From JAAZPG01 sp012797375 (GTDB taxonomy: Bacteria > Acidobacteriota > Aminicenantia > Aminicenantales > UBA4085), in NCBI GenBank assembly GCA_937868205.1, contig CALMMC010000059.1, positions 1 to 12,242 on the forward strand: 12,242 nt of DNA. The letters are read 5' to 3'. The stretch's first letter is position 1; every line of letters begins with the position of its first letter. A program made the translations under genes and the position numbers. The notes under the pieces are model-generated. The model had not been told where the DNA came from and did no database searches. It saw only the letters and a list, made by a program, of their open reading frames with translations. Below are positions 1 to 6,265 of the stretch, in pieces.

Positions 1-1
1 G

Positions 2-330
2 ATCGTGGAGGCTGCCGAGACCCGGCTGACCGGGGTCTTCGACGGGATCGGGCCGGTGGGCCGACTCGCCGACCTGCTCGCCTCGTCCGCCGAAGGCGTC
101 GGCGCAACCCCGAGCTGGACCTGGGTCGACCAGGAGTTCCTCACCGAGCAGGGCGTCGAGCCCTGGTCCGGGCCGGACTCGTTGCCGCTGTGGCTGCCGC
201 GGCCCGAGTACGACGGGATGGTGGCCCACGACGCGACGCCGTCGCTGGCGGCGGGGCTGCGGGCGCGGCCGGTCGCCGAGACCGCGCGCGACACGCTCGC
301 CTGGGTGCGCGCCGAGCCGGACGCCGCGGT
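2..330 (+). pseudogene. C-terminal fragment of an actinobacterial-type NAD-dependent epimerase/reductase, open at the left edge
   Basis: The first ~109 codons read IVEAAETRLTGVFDGIGP, then GVEPWSGPDSLPLWLPRPEY and a closing segment DTLAWVRAEPDA. From memory this is the C-terminal pattern of actinobacterial SDR/NAD-dependent epimerase-dehydratase proteins: the VEPWxGPxSLPLWLP motif followed by an 'ARPVAETxxDTLAW' helix. It does not resemble a HEAT repeat. The GTG at 5 that could serve as a start appears to be an internal valine, since the preceding codon (2-4, Ile) also fits the family. Nearly every codon ends in G or C, with about four exceptions, whereas A/T-ending codons are common after about 331. 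The family's normal end is missing and the frame runs on into a different protein. Most likely this is a piece of another genome joined during assembly; a true gene fusion is the less likely alternative. The boundary is approximate. Confidence 0.6.
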
Positions 331-2068
331 CGATGTGATCCGGCTTCTGGCCCGAAAGAACGAGGCGTCGGCCCTGCCCGCGATCCGGGATATCCTCCGC
401 GCGGGTGAAGGCGCCGTCCGCCGGGAAGCCGCCTTGGCCGCCGCCCGCCTGGGCGGAGCGGCCGTTTGGGATGAGATCGTCCCCTTGTTCCTCTCCGGAG
501 GCCCGGCCGACGCCGCCGCGGCGAAAAAGGCCGTCCTCCTTTTTCCCTCGGAGAGTCTCGTTCCGGCCGTCGCCGGCTTGATTTTTTCCGCTCCCCCGGC
601 CGGGCGGGTCGCTCTTCTCGAAATCCTCGCCGACCGGAGCGCCGTCTCGACGGCCGGGGCCGTTTTCTGCCTGAGCTGGAACCGGGACGAACGCGTCCGG
701 ACGGCCGCCCTGGCGGCCCTTGAGCAGACCGTCACGGCCGAGGACTTGCCGGCTGTCGTCGCCCTTCTTCTTCAAGCCTCCACGCCTTCCGAGACTCTCC
801 TCCTGCAGAACGCGGCCGTCGCCGCGGCCCGGCGGATCCCCGATCCCGAAGCCCGGGCCGGCCGGATCCTTGAATGGCTTGGGAGGATCGTCGGGCCCCG
901 GCGGATCGATCTTCTCCGTCCGCTTTCCCGAATCGGCGGCGCGGCCGCCCTGGAGGCCGTCCGGGAGGAGATCCGAAAGGGGGACCCTCAGGCCCGGGCG
1001 GTGGCTGTTTTCACCCTGGCCGCCTGGCCCGATGAAAGCGCCGTTCCGGATTTATTCCGGCTGGCTCGATCCGCGTCGGACAAGAAAACGCGGTATCTCG
1101 CCCTCCAAGGACTCGCGCGGTTGATCCCGGGATCTTCGTCGGCCCCGGACGCCCGCTTGGCCGCGCTTTCCGAAGCCTTGGCCGCGGCCGTCGAAGCCGA
1201 TGAAAAAGCCCTCATCCTGGATGCGATCGCGGCCGCCCGCGTTCCCGAGGGGCTGGGAACGATCCTTCGTTTTCTCGATGATCCGGACCTCCGGAGCAGG
1301 GCGGCCCGGGCGGTTTTCCGGTTGGTAATGCCCGCGGCCGGATACGGCGGACTGTCGGGCCTGGCGGCGGCCGCGGCCTTGAAACGAGCCGTTCCTTATA
1401 TTGACTACGAATTCGACCGCGTCCCGGCCGAGCGCCGAGCCCTGGAGCTTCTTGTCCAGGAGGGCTTTCAGCCGCTGTTCAACGGCAAGGATCTCACCGG
1501 CTGGAAGGGCCTGGCGGCCGATCCGCCGGCCTGGACGAAAATGACCCTGGAGGAGATAGCCCGGGCCCAGGCCGAGGCGGACGCGTCGATGCGCGCCCAT
1601 TGGCGGGTCGTGGACGGCGTCCTGTCGTTCGACGGGCGGGGCGGCAACCTCTGCACGGCCCGGGATTACGGCGACTTCGAGATGTTCGTCGATTGGAGAA
1701 TCGGCCCCGGCGGCGACAGCGGCCTCTATCTGCGCGGTTCTCCCCAGGTCCAGATCTGGGATCCGGATCAGCGGCCGGAGGGTTCGGGCGGGCTTTACAA
1801 TAACCGGATCCATCCGCGTTCGCCAGCCGTCCGGGCCGACCGGCCGGCCGGCGAATGGAACACGTTCTTTATTCGAATGACGGGGGAGAGGGTGACGGTC
1901 GATCTCAACGGCGTCCGGGTCGTCGATGATGTCGTGATGGAGAATTATTGGGAGCGGGACAAGCCGATTTATCCCGCGGGACAGATCGAGCTCCAGGCCC
2001 ACGACACGCCGCTTGAATTCAAGAACATCCTGCTGCGGGAGATCCCGGCCGGCCGGACCGGATCCTGA
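5..2068 (+). CDS. HEAT-repeat protein with C-terminal DUF1080 (3-keto-disaccharide hydrolase) domain; native N-terminus missing
   Basis: The open frame gives 687 residues, but only residues from about 110 onward look native (see the epimerase fragment at 2-330). Residues ~110-470 are alanine/leucine-rich helical pairs typical of HEAT/PBS-lyase-like repeats, for example ALPAIRDILRAGEGAVRREA and SAVPDLFRLARSASDKKTRY. Residues ~488-682 form a DUF1080 domain (PF06439, concanavalin-like fold). It opens with LFNGKDLTGWKG at L491 and continues with WRVVDGVLSFDG, YGDFEMFVDWRI, GGDSGLYLRGSPQVQIWD and a closing FKNILLREIP. Members of this family are annotated as 3-keto-disaccharide hydrolases, acting after a sugar has been oxidised at C3. 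The HEAT part may serve as a protein-binding scaffold (inference). No signal peptide can be assessed because the true start is lost. It lies 108 bp upstream of a Gfo/Idh/MocA oxidoreductase gene, a pairing that supports a sugar role. The product class is confident; the substrate is unknown. Confidence 0.8.
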   Translation: MEAAETRLTGVFDGIGPVGRLADLLASSAEGVGATPSWTWVDQEFLTEQGVEPWSGPDSLPLWLPRPEYDGMVAHDATPSLAAGLRARPVAETARDTLAWVRAEPDAAVDVIRLLARKNEASALPAIRDILRAGEGAVRREAALAAARLGGAAVWDEIVPLFLSGGPADAAAAKKAVLLFPSESLVPAVAGLIFSAPPAGRVALLEILADRSAVSTAGAVFCLSWNRDERVRTAALAALEQTVTAEDLPAVVALLLQASTPSETLLLQNAAVAAARRIPDPEARAGRILEWLGRIVGPRRIDLLRPLSRIGGAAALEAVREEIRKGDPQARAVAVFTLAAWPDESAVPDLFRLARSASDKKTRYLALQGLARLIPGSSSAPDARLAALSEALAAAVEADEKALILDAIAAARVPEGLGTILRFLDDPDLRSRAARAVFRLVMPAAGYGGLSGLAAAAALKRAVPYIDYEFDRVPAERRALELLVQEGFQPLFNGKDLTGWKGLAADPPAWTKMTLEEIARAQAEADASMRAHWRVVDGVLSFDGRGGNLCTARDYGDFEMFVDWRIGPGGDSGLYLRGSPQVQIWDPDQRPEGSGGLYNNRIHPRSPAVRADRPAGEWNTFFIRMTGERVTVDLNGVRVVDDVVMENYWERDKPIYPAGQIELQAHDTPLEFKNILLREIPAGRTGS

Positions 2069-2101
2069 CGGGTTCGGGGCGCCGGAGGAAACGGCGGGGA
2101 A

Positions 2102-2129
2102 TTGACTAATTCCGCGGCGCGGATATGAT
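2102..2129 (+). promoter_or_regulatory. Sigma70-type promoter for the Gfo/Idh/MocA gene
   Basis: A TTGACT box (2102-2107) and a TATGAT box (2124-2129) are separated by 16 bases and lie 47 bases before the start codon at 2177. Each hexamer matches five of six consensus positions, and they stand out as an AT-rich patch in GC-rich DNA. Transcription would start near 2136. This implies that the oxidoreductase can be transcribed separately from the upstream DUF1080 gene. Confidence 0.65.
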
Positions 2130-2137
2130 AGGATCAA

Positions 2138-2160
2138 GATGGCGGAAGGAAAGCGCCATC
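2138..2160 (+). promoter_or_regulatory. 5'-UTR stem-loop at the start of the oxidoreductase mRNA
   Basis: GATGGCG (2138-2144) pairs perfectly with CGCCATC (2154-2160) around a nine-base purine-rich loop (2145-2153). If transcription starts near 2136, the hairpin sits at the extreme 5' end of the mRNA. It leaves the Shine-Dalgarno sequence (2167-2171) unpaired. Placement resembles a 5' mRNA-stabilising hairpin; no riboswitch class is recognised. Confidence 0.4.
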
Positions 2161-2166
2161 GCTTAC

Positions 2167-2171
2167 GGAGG
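2167..2171 (+). promoter_or_regulatory. Ribosome binding site of the Gfo/Idh/MocA gene
   Basis: GGAGG lies five bases upstream of the ATG at 2177. It fixes the start that places a Tat signal at residues 13-19. Confidence 0.75.
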
Positions 2172-2176
2172 TATCC

Positions 2177-3571
2177 ATGCCTGATCCCAAATCCCCCCCC
2201 GAAAACGGCTTATCGCGCCGCGCCTTTCTTGGAACGGCGGCGACGGCGGCGGCCGGCTTCATGATCGTTCCCCGGAAAGTCCTCGGCGGCCCCGGCCAAA
2301 AAGCGCCGAGCGACACCCTGAACATCGGCTGCGTCGCCGTCGGCGGCAAGGGCTTTTCCGATGTCCAGGACGTCAGCTCGGAGAACATCGTCGCCCTCTG
2401 CGACGTGGACGATCAGAAGATGGCCGCCTTCCTCACTTCCGACGAGCATCCCTACGACAAGAAGATGAAATACGAGAAGGCCGCCAAGTACCGGGACTGG
2501 CGGAAAATGCTCGAGACGGAGAAGAACCTGGACGCGATCACCGTCTCGACGCCCGACCACAATCACGCGGTCATCGCCATGGCCGCCATGAAGATGGGCA
2601 AGCATGTCTTCGTCCAGAAGCCGCTGACCCATACGGTCAAGGAGGCCCGGCTGCTTGAGGAGGAGGCGAAAAAACGCAACCTGGTCACCCAGATGGGCAA
2701 TCAGGGCCACGCCCGGGAAGGCGCCCGCCTGATCTGCGAATGGATTTGGGACGGGGCGATCGGCGATGTGACCGAGGTCCACGTCTGGACCGACCGGCCG
2801 ATCTGGCCCCAGGGCGTCGAGGCCCCGAAGGAAATCCCGTCCGTCCCGCCCAATCTCGATTGGGACATCTGGCTGGGGCCGGCTCCCTGGCGGCCGTACC
2901 ACCCGGCCCTGACTCATTTCGTCTGGCGGGGTTGGTTTGATTACGGCACGGGCGCGCTCGGCGACATGGGCGCCCACCTGATCGACATGCCGTACTGGGC
3001 TCTCAAGCTCGGCCACCCCCTGACCGTCCAGGCCAGCTCGACCCGGCCGACCAAGGATTCGTACCCGGTCGCCGAAATCGTGACCTACGAGTTCCCGGCC
3101 CGCGGCTCCATGCCTCCGGTCAAGATGGTTTGGTATGACGGCGGACTGACGCCGCCGCGGCCGGTGGTTTCGATCCTGGAAAACGGCCGGATGATGGGCG
3201 ACGAGGACGGCGGCGGCGTGCTCTTCGTCGGCCAAAAAGGCATGATCATGTGCGGCACGTACGGCGACAACCCGCGCATTCTTCCGGAGTCGCTGATGCA
3301 GTCGTATCAGCGCCCCGAGAAAACCATCCCCCGGTCCCCCGGGATCGCGGCCGAATGGATCGAGGCGATCAAGAAGGGAACGAAATCGACGACCGACATC
3401 CCGACCTATTCCGGCCCGTTGACTGAGGTTATGCTGCTCGGGAACATCGCTATGCGCTTCCGGCAGTCCAAGACCATCCTCCAGTGGGATCCGGTCAAAA
3501 TGGAATTCCCGAACCTGCCCGAGGCCAATGCGTTTGTCCACAAGGAATACCGGATCGGCTGGTCGCTGTAA
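2177..3571 (+). CDS. Tat-exported Gfo/Idh/MocA family NAD(P)-dependent oxidoreductase, probable glycoside 3-dehydrogenase
   Basis: This 464-residue protein carries a twin-arginine signal, SRRAFLG at residues 13-19, followed by an Ala/Gly-rich hydrophobic stretch, so it is probably exported already folded with its nucleotide cofactor. The Rossmann domain begins at LNIGCVAVGGKGFSDV, a glycine-rich dinucleotide loop. The family EKP motif reads VQKPL here (Q147, K148, P149), with K148 as the expected catalytic lysine. GDMGAHLIDMPYW (D263, H267, D270) matches the family's DxGxHxxD active-site segment. The length is usual for the Tat-signal subgroup of bacterial heterotrophs. Family members act on sugars or inositols with NAD(P). 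With DUF1080 genes on both sides, oxidation of a glycoside to its 3-keto form is the best guess for the reaction. The gene has its own promoter, a clear GGAGG site and a strong terminator 27 bases past the stop, so it looks monocistronic. The exact substrate cannot be read from the sequence. Confidence 0.88.
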   Translation: MPDPKSPPENGLSRRAFLGTAATAAAGFMIVPRKVLGGPGQKAPSDTLNIGCVAVGGKGFSDVQDVSSENIVALCDVDDQKMAAFLTSDEHPYDKKMKYEKAAKYRDWRKMLETEKNLDAITVSTPDHNHAVIAMAAMKMGKHVFVQKPLTHTVKEARLLEEEAKKRNLVTQMGNQGHAREGARLICEWIWDGAIGDVTEVHVWTDRPIWPQGVEAPKEIPSVPPNLDWDIWLGPAPWRPYHPALTHFVWRGWFDYGTGALGDMGAHLIDMPYWALKLGHPLTVQASSTRPTKDSYPVAEIVTYEFPARGSMPPVKMVWYDGGLTPPRPVVSILENGRMMGDEDGGGVLFVGQKGMIMCGTYGDNPRILPESLMQSYQRPEKTIPRSPGIAAEWIEAIKKGTKSTTDIPTYSGPLTEVMLLGNIAMRFRQSKTILQWDPVKMEFPNLPEANAFVHKEYRIGWSL

Positions 3572-3598
3572 GACGGACGCCAAGCGGAGCATGCTTCG

Positions 3599-3645
3599 CC
3601 CGTCCGGCCGGAAAACCAGCGATGCCCGGCCGGGCGGGATTTTTT
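3599..3645 (+). terminator. Strong intrinsic terminator after the Gfo/Idh/MocA gene
   Basis: A 13-bp GC-rich stem (left arm 3599-3611, right arm 3626-3638, a single T-G wobble) encloses a 14-base loop. It is followed by A and six consecutive T residues (3640-3645). It lies 27 bases downstream of the stop codon at 3571. Because the terminator sits inside the upstream extension of the next open frame, that gene's true start must lie after about 3645. Confidence 0.85.
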
Positions 3646-3671
3646 CCGGGGCGAGGATCTTCAGGTTGTTG

Positions 3672-4409
3672 ATGATTTTATCCGCCTTCGTCGTTGCGGT
3701 TTCCGGCGGGAACCCGCCGGAGGATCTCCGGACATGGGCGATTCACGATCCGGCCCGGCCCCGGCCGCCGGCCGTCGACCCCGGACCGGCCGGTCCTTCC
3801 GTGCCGGCTCCGGCCGGCGCGGCCGTTCTTTTCGACGGGCGGGACCTCTCCCGGTGGACGGCGATCGGGGGCGGGCCGGCCGGGTGGAAGGTGGAAAACG
3901 GCTTTATGGAAGTCGTCAAGGGAACTGGATCCATCCGGACGAGGGAGGAATTCGGGGATTGCCGCCTCCATGTCGAGTGGGCCGCTCCCGCGGAGGTTCG
4001 CGGTTCGGGCCAGGGGAGAGGCAACAGCGGCGTTTTCCTGATGGACAGGTATGAGATCCAGATCCTGGACGGCTGGGAAAATCCGACATACGCCGACGGG
4101 ATGGCGGCCGCGGTCTACGGGCAGTATCCTCCGCTCGTCGACGCCTGCCGCCGGCCGGGCGAGTGGCAGACCTACGACATCGTTTTCCGGGCGCCCCGGT
4201 TCGATGCTTCGGGCGGGCTCCTCTCGCCGGCCCGGATGACCGTCTTCCACAACGGAATTCTCGTTCAGGACGACGTCCCCCTGACCGGCCCGACGGCTCA
4301 CAAAGCCCGGCCGCCCTATGCGGTCCACCCGGAAAAGCAGCCTCTTTCCCTCCAGGATCACGGCCATCCGGTCCGTTTCCGGAATATTTGGATCCGGCCG
4401 CCTTCCTAA
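3672..4409 (+). CDS. Secreted single-domain DUF1080 (3-keto-disaccharide hydrolase-like) protein
   Basis: The frame is open from 3528, but an intrinsic terminator occupies 3599-3645, so the start is placed at ATG 3672 (245 residues). TTG 3666, with GAGGA eight bases upstream, is an equally credible start and would add two residues. The N-terminus MILSAFVVAVSGG looks like a short signal or lipoprotein-like hydrophobic segment, though it lacks the usual basic residues. A proline-rich linker (residues ~28-50) leads into a DUF1080 domain at ~52-243. That domain opens LFDGRDLSRWTA and continues with W72KVENG, GNSGVFLMDRYEIQILDGW, GEWQTYDIVF, HNGILVQDDVPL and SLQDHGHPVRFRNIWIRP. These are the standard landmarks of the secreted single-domain subgroup. 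It probably cleaves 3-keto-glycosides made by the adjacent oxidoreductase. No strong promoter was found between the terminator and this gene, so it may depend on readthrough. The family is confident; the start and substrate are not. Confidence 0.82.
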   Translation: MILSAFVVAVSGGNPPEDLRTWAIHDPARPRPPAVDPGPAGPSVPAPAGAAVLFDGRDLSRWTAIGGGPAGWKVENGFMEVVKGTGSIRTREEFGDCRLHVEWAAPAEVRGSGQGRGNSGVFLMDRYEIQILDGWENPTYADGMAAAVYGQYPPLVDACRRPGEWQTYDIVFRAPRFDASGGLLSPARMTVFHNGILVQDDVPLTGPTAHKARPPYAVHPEKQPLSLQDHGHPVRFRNIWIRPPS

Positions 4410-4540
4410 GATTCTTTTATCTCCGTCCGGAGACAACGGCTTCGGCCGGCCGGTTCCTCCTGAAAACGCGCGGAGCCGCGGCCGAACGCTTGGAGGCGTC
4501 CGGACAAGGCCCGTCCATCGCCTTTTGTCCGCGCATCGGG

Positions 4541-4546
4541 TACAAT
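4541..4546 (+). promoter_or_regulatory. -10 element of ettA, placed for a leaderless transcript
   Basis: TACAAT ends eight bases before the ATG at 4554, so transcription would begin at or within a base or two of the start codon. No Shine-Dalgarno sequence precedes the ATG. The -35 region is weak: nothing TTGACA-like lies 16-18 bases upstream. A leaderless mRNA explains both the missing ribosome site and the position of the box. Confidence 0.45.
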
Positions 4547-4553
4547 CCTCAAC

Positions 4554-6236
4554 ATGCCAAGCGATACGCAAGTGATTTATTCGATGATCGGCGTCGGGCG
4601 GATTCATCCGCCCAACCGGCAGGTCCTGAAGGACATCTCCCTGGGATTTTATTATGGAGCCAAGATCGGCGTTCTCGGCCTCAACGGCTCGGGCAAGTCG
4701 ACGCTTCTCCGGATCATGGCCGGCCTGGATCCCGACTATATCGGCGAAATCGCCAAAAGCAAGGGATATACCGTCGGCCTGCTCGAGCAGGATCCAAAGC
4801 TCGATCCCGGGAAAACCGTCATCGAGATCGTAAGGGAGGGAGTCCAACCGATCGTCGACCTGCTGGCCCGCTACGACGCGGTCAACGAGAAGTTCGCTGA
4901 TCCCGGGGCCGACATGGACGCCCTGATGGCCCAGCAAGCCAGGCTCTTGGAGGAAATCGAGAAGCACGACGCCTGGAACCTCGACAACCACCTCGAAATC
5001 GCCATGGAGGCTCTCCGCTGTCCGCCGCCGGACACGCCGGTGACGATCCTTTCCGGCGGGGAGCGGCGCCGCGTCGCCTTGACCCGTCTTCTCCTGATGG
5101 AGCCCGACATCCTCCTCCTGGACGAGCCGACCAACCACTTGGACGCCGAGTCCGTGGCCTGGCTCGAGCGCCACCTCCAGGAGTACAAGGGCACGGTCAT
5201 CGCCGTGACTCACGACCGATATTTCCTCGATAACGCGGCCGGATGGATTCTCGAGCTCGACCGCGGCCACGGGATTCCCTGGAAGGGTAATTATTCCTCG
5301 TGGCTCGAGCAGAAGACCGCCCGGCTGGCCGTCGAGGAAAAGACCGAATCCCGCCGCCGGAGGACCCTGGCCCGGGAGCTCGAGTGGATCCGCATGTCGC
5401 CCAAGGCCCGGCAGGCCAAGGGGAAAGCCCGGGTGACGGCGTATGAAAAGCTCCTCAGCCGGGAATACGACCGGTATCGCGACGAGCAGGAAATTCCGAT
5501 TCCCCAGGGGAACCGCCTGGGCGACATCGTCATCGAAGCCGAGGGAGTGACCAAAGCCTATGGCGACCGGCTCCTGATCGATGATTTGAGCTTCCGCGTC
5601 CCGCCCGGCTCCATCGTCGGCGTCATCGGACCCAACGGGGCGGGCAAGACGACCCTCCTCCGGCTGATCACGGGGATGGAGACGCCCGACGCGGGGAGGA
5701 TCCGGATCGGCGAAACGGTCAAGCTCGTCTATGCCGATCAATCCCGGCGGCTGGATCCGGACCGGACCGTGTTTGAGGCGGTTTCCGGCGGGGCGGAGAC
5801 GATGATCATCGGCGGCCGGGAAGTGAACGCCCGGGCGTATTGCGCCTCGTTTGGGTTCGCGGGGACGGACCAGCAGAAAAAAACCGCGGTTCTTTCAGGC
5901 GGCGAGCGGAACCGGGTCCACTTGGCCCGGGCCATGGCCGAGGGAGGAAACGTCCTGCTCCTGGACGAGCCGACGAACGACCTGGACGTCAACACGCTCC
6001 GGGCCCTGGAGGACGCCCTGGAGAGCTTCGCCGGGAGCGCCGTGATCGTCAGCCACGACCGATGGTTCCTCGACCGGGTGGCCACCCATATCCTGGCCTT
6101 CGAGGAGGACGGGAGCGCCCGGTGGATCGACGGCAATTATACCGCGTATCGCGAGGATCTCCGCCGGCGGAAGGGCGCCGCGGCCGATCAGCCGCACCGC
6201 CTCAAGCACAAGACGCTGAAGCGTTCGACCGGATGA
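4554..6236 (+). CDS. ettA: Energy-dependent translational throttle protein EttA (ABC-F ATPase)
   Basis: This 560-residue protein has two ATP-binding cassettes and no membrane segments, the ABC-F plan. EttA of E. coli is about 555 residues. Cassette 1 has Walker A GLNGSGKST (G42-T50), signature LSGGE (166-170) and Walker B LLLDEPTNHLD with D190/E191. Cassette 2 has Walker A GPNGAGKTT (G359-T367), signature LSGGE (447-451) and Walker B LLLDEPTNDLD with D471/E472. The basic linker (~260-310) holds the EttA-like helical segment that contacts P-site tRNA. The opening MPSDTQVIYSMIGVGRIHPP, with the motif QVLKDISLGFYYGAKIG, is typical of EttA rather than Uup or antibiotic-resistance ABC-F proteins. 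EttA binds the ribosomal E site and gates the first elongation cycles according to ATP/ADP. The start has no Shine-Dalgarno and a -10 box just upstream, suggesting a leaderless mRNA. It converges on the sensor kinase gene, with 27 bases between stops, and has no evident tie to the sugar genes. Confidence 0.93.
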   Translation: MPSDTQVIYSMIGVGRIHPPNRQVLKDISLGFYYGAKIGVLGLNGSGKSTLLRIMAGLDPDYIGEIAKSKGYTVGLLEQDPKLDPGKTVIEIVREGVQPIVDLLARYDAVNEKFADPGADMDALMAQQARLLEEIEKHDAWNLDNHLEIAMEALRCPPPDTPVTILSGGERRRVALTRLLLMEPDILLLDEPTNHLDAESVAWLERHLQEYKGTVIAVTHDRYFLDNAAGWILELDRGHGIPWKGNYSSWLEQKTARLAVEEKTESRRRRTLARELEWIRMSPKARQAKGKARVTAYEKLLSREYDRYRDEQEIPIPQGNRLGDIVIEAEGVTKAYGDRLLIDDLSFRVPPGSIVGVIGPNGAGKTTLLRLITGMETPDAGRIRIGETVKLVYADQSRRLDPDRTVFEAVSGGAETMIIGGREVNARAYCASFGFAGTDQQKKTAVLSGGERNRVHLARAMAEGGNVLLLDEPTNDLDVNTLRALEDALESFAGSAVIVSHDRWFLDRVATHILAFEEDGSARWIDGNYTAYREDLRRRKGAAADQPHRLKHKTLKRSTG

Positions 6237-6237
6237 G

Positions 6238-6265
6238 GCCGGCCTCGGGGGGCCGGGCCGGCTTT
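6238..6265 (+). terminator. Possible weak terminator between convergent ettA and the sensor kinase gene
   Basis: GCCGGCC (6238-6244) pairs with GGCCGGC (6256-6262) across an 11-base loop, and TTT follows. The stem can be extended outward by wobble and A-T pairs. The T tract is short, so termination may be weak. On the minus strand no T run follows the hairpin. Confidence 0.35.

Noticed and set aside
2210..3592. A 460-codon minus-strand open frame opposite the oxidoreductase
   Set aside because: The antisense protein resembles no family I recognise, while the plus strand encodes a complete enzyme with a Tat signal and ribosome site.
3528..3671. Longer N-terminus for the second DUF1080 protein (starts at 3528 or 3591)
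   Set aside because: The extension overlaps the end of the oxidoreductase gene and a strong intrinsic terminator, and it would put the hydrophobic signal segment 25-50 residues inside the chain.
3678..5741. A 687-codon minus-strand open frame
   Set aside because: It spans two unrelated plus-strand genes and the intergenic gap between them, and has low-complexity Arg/Pro/Gly/Asp-rich sequence. It is a codon-bias shadow.
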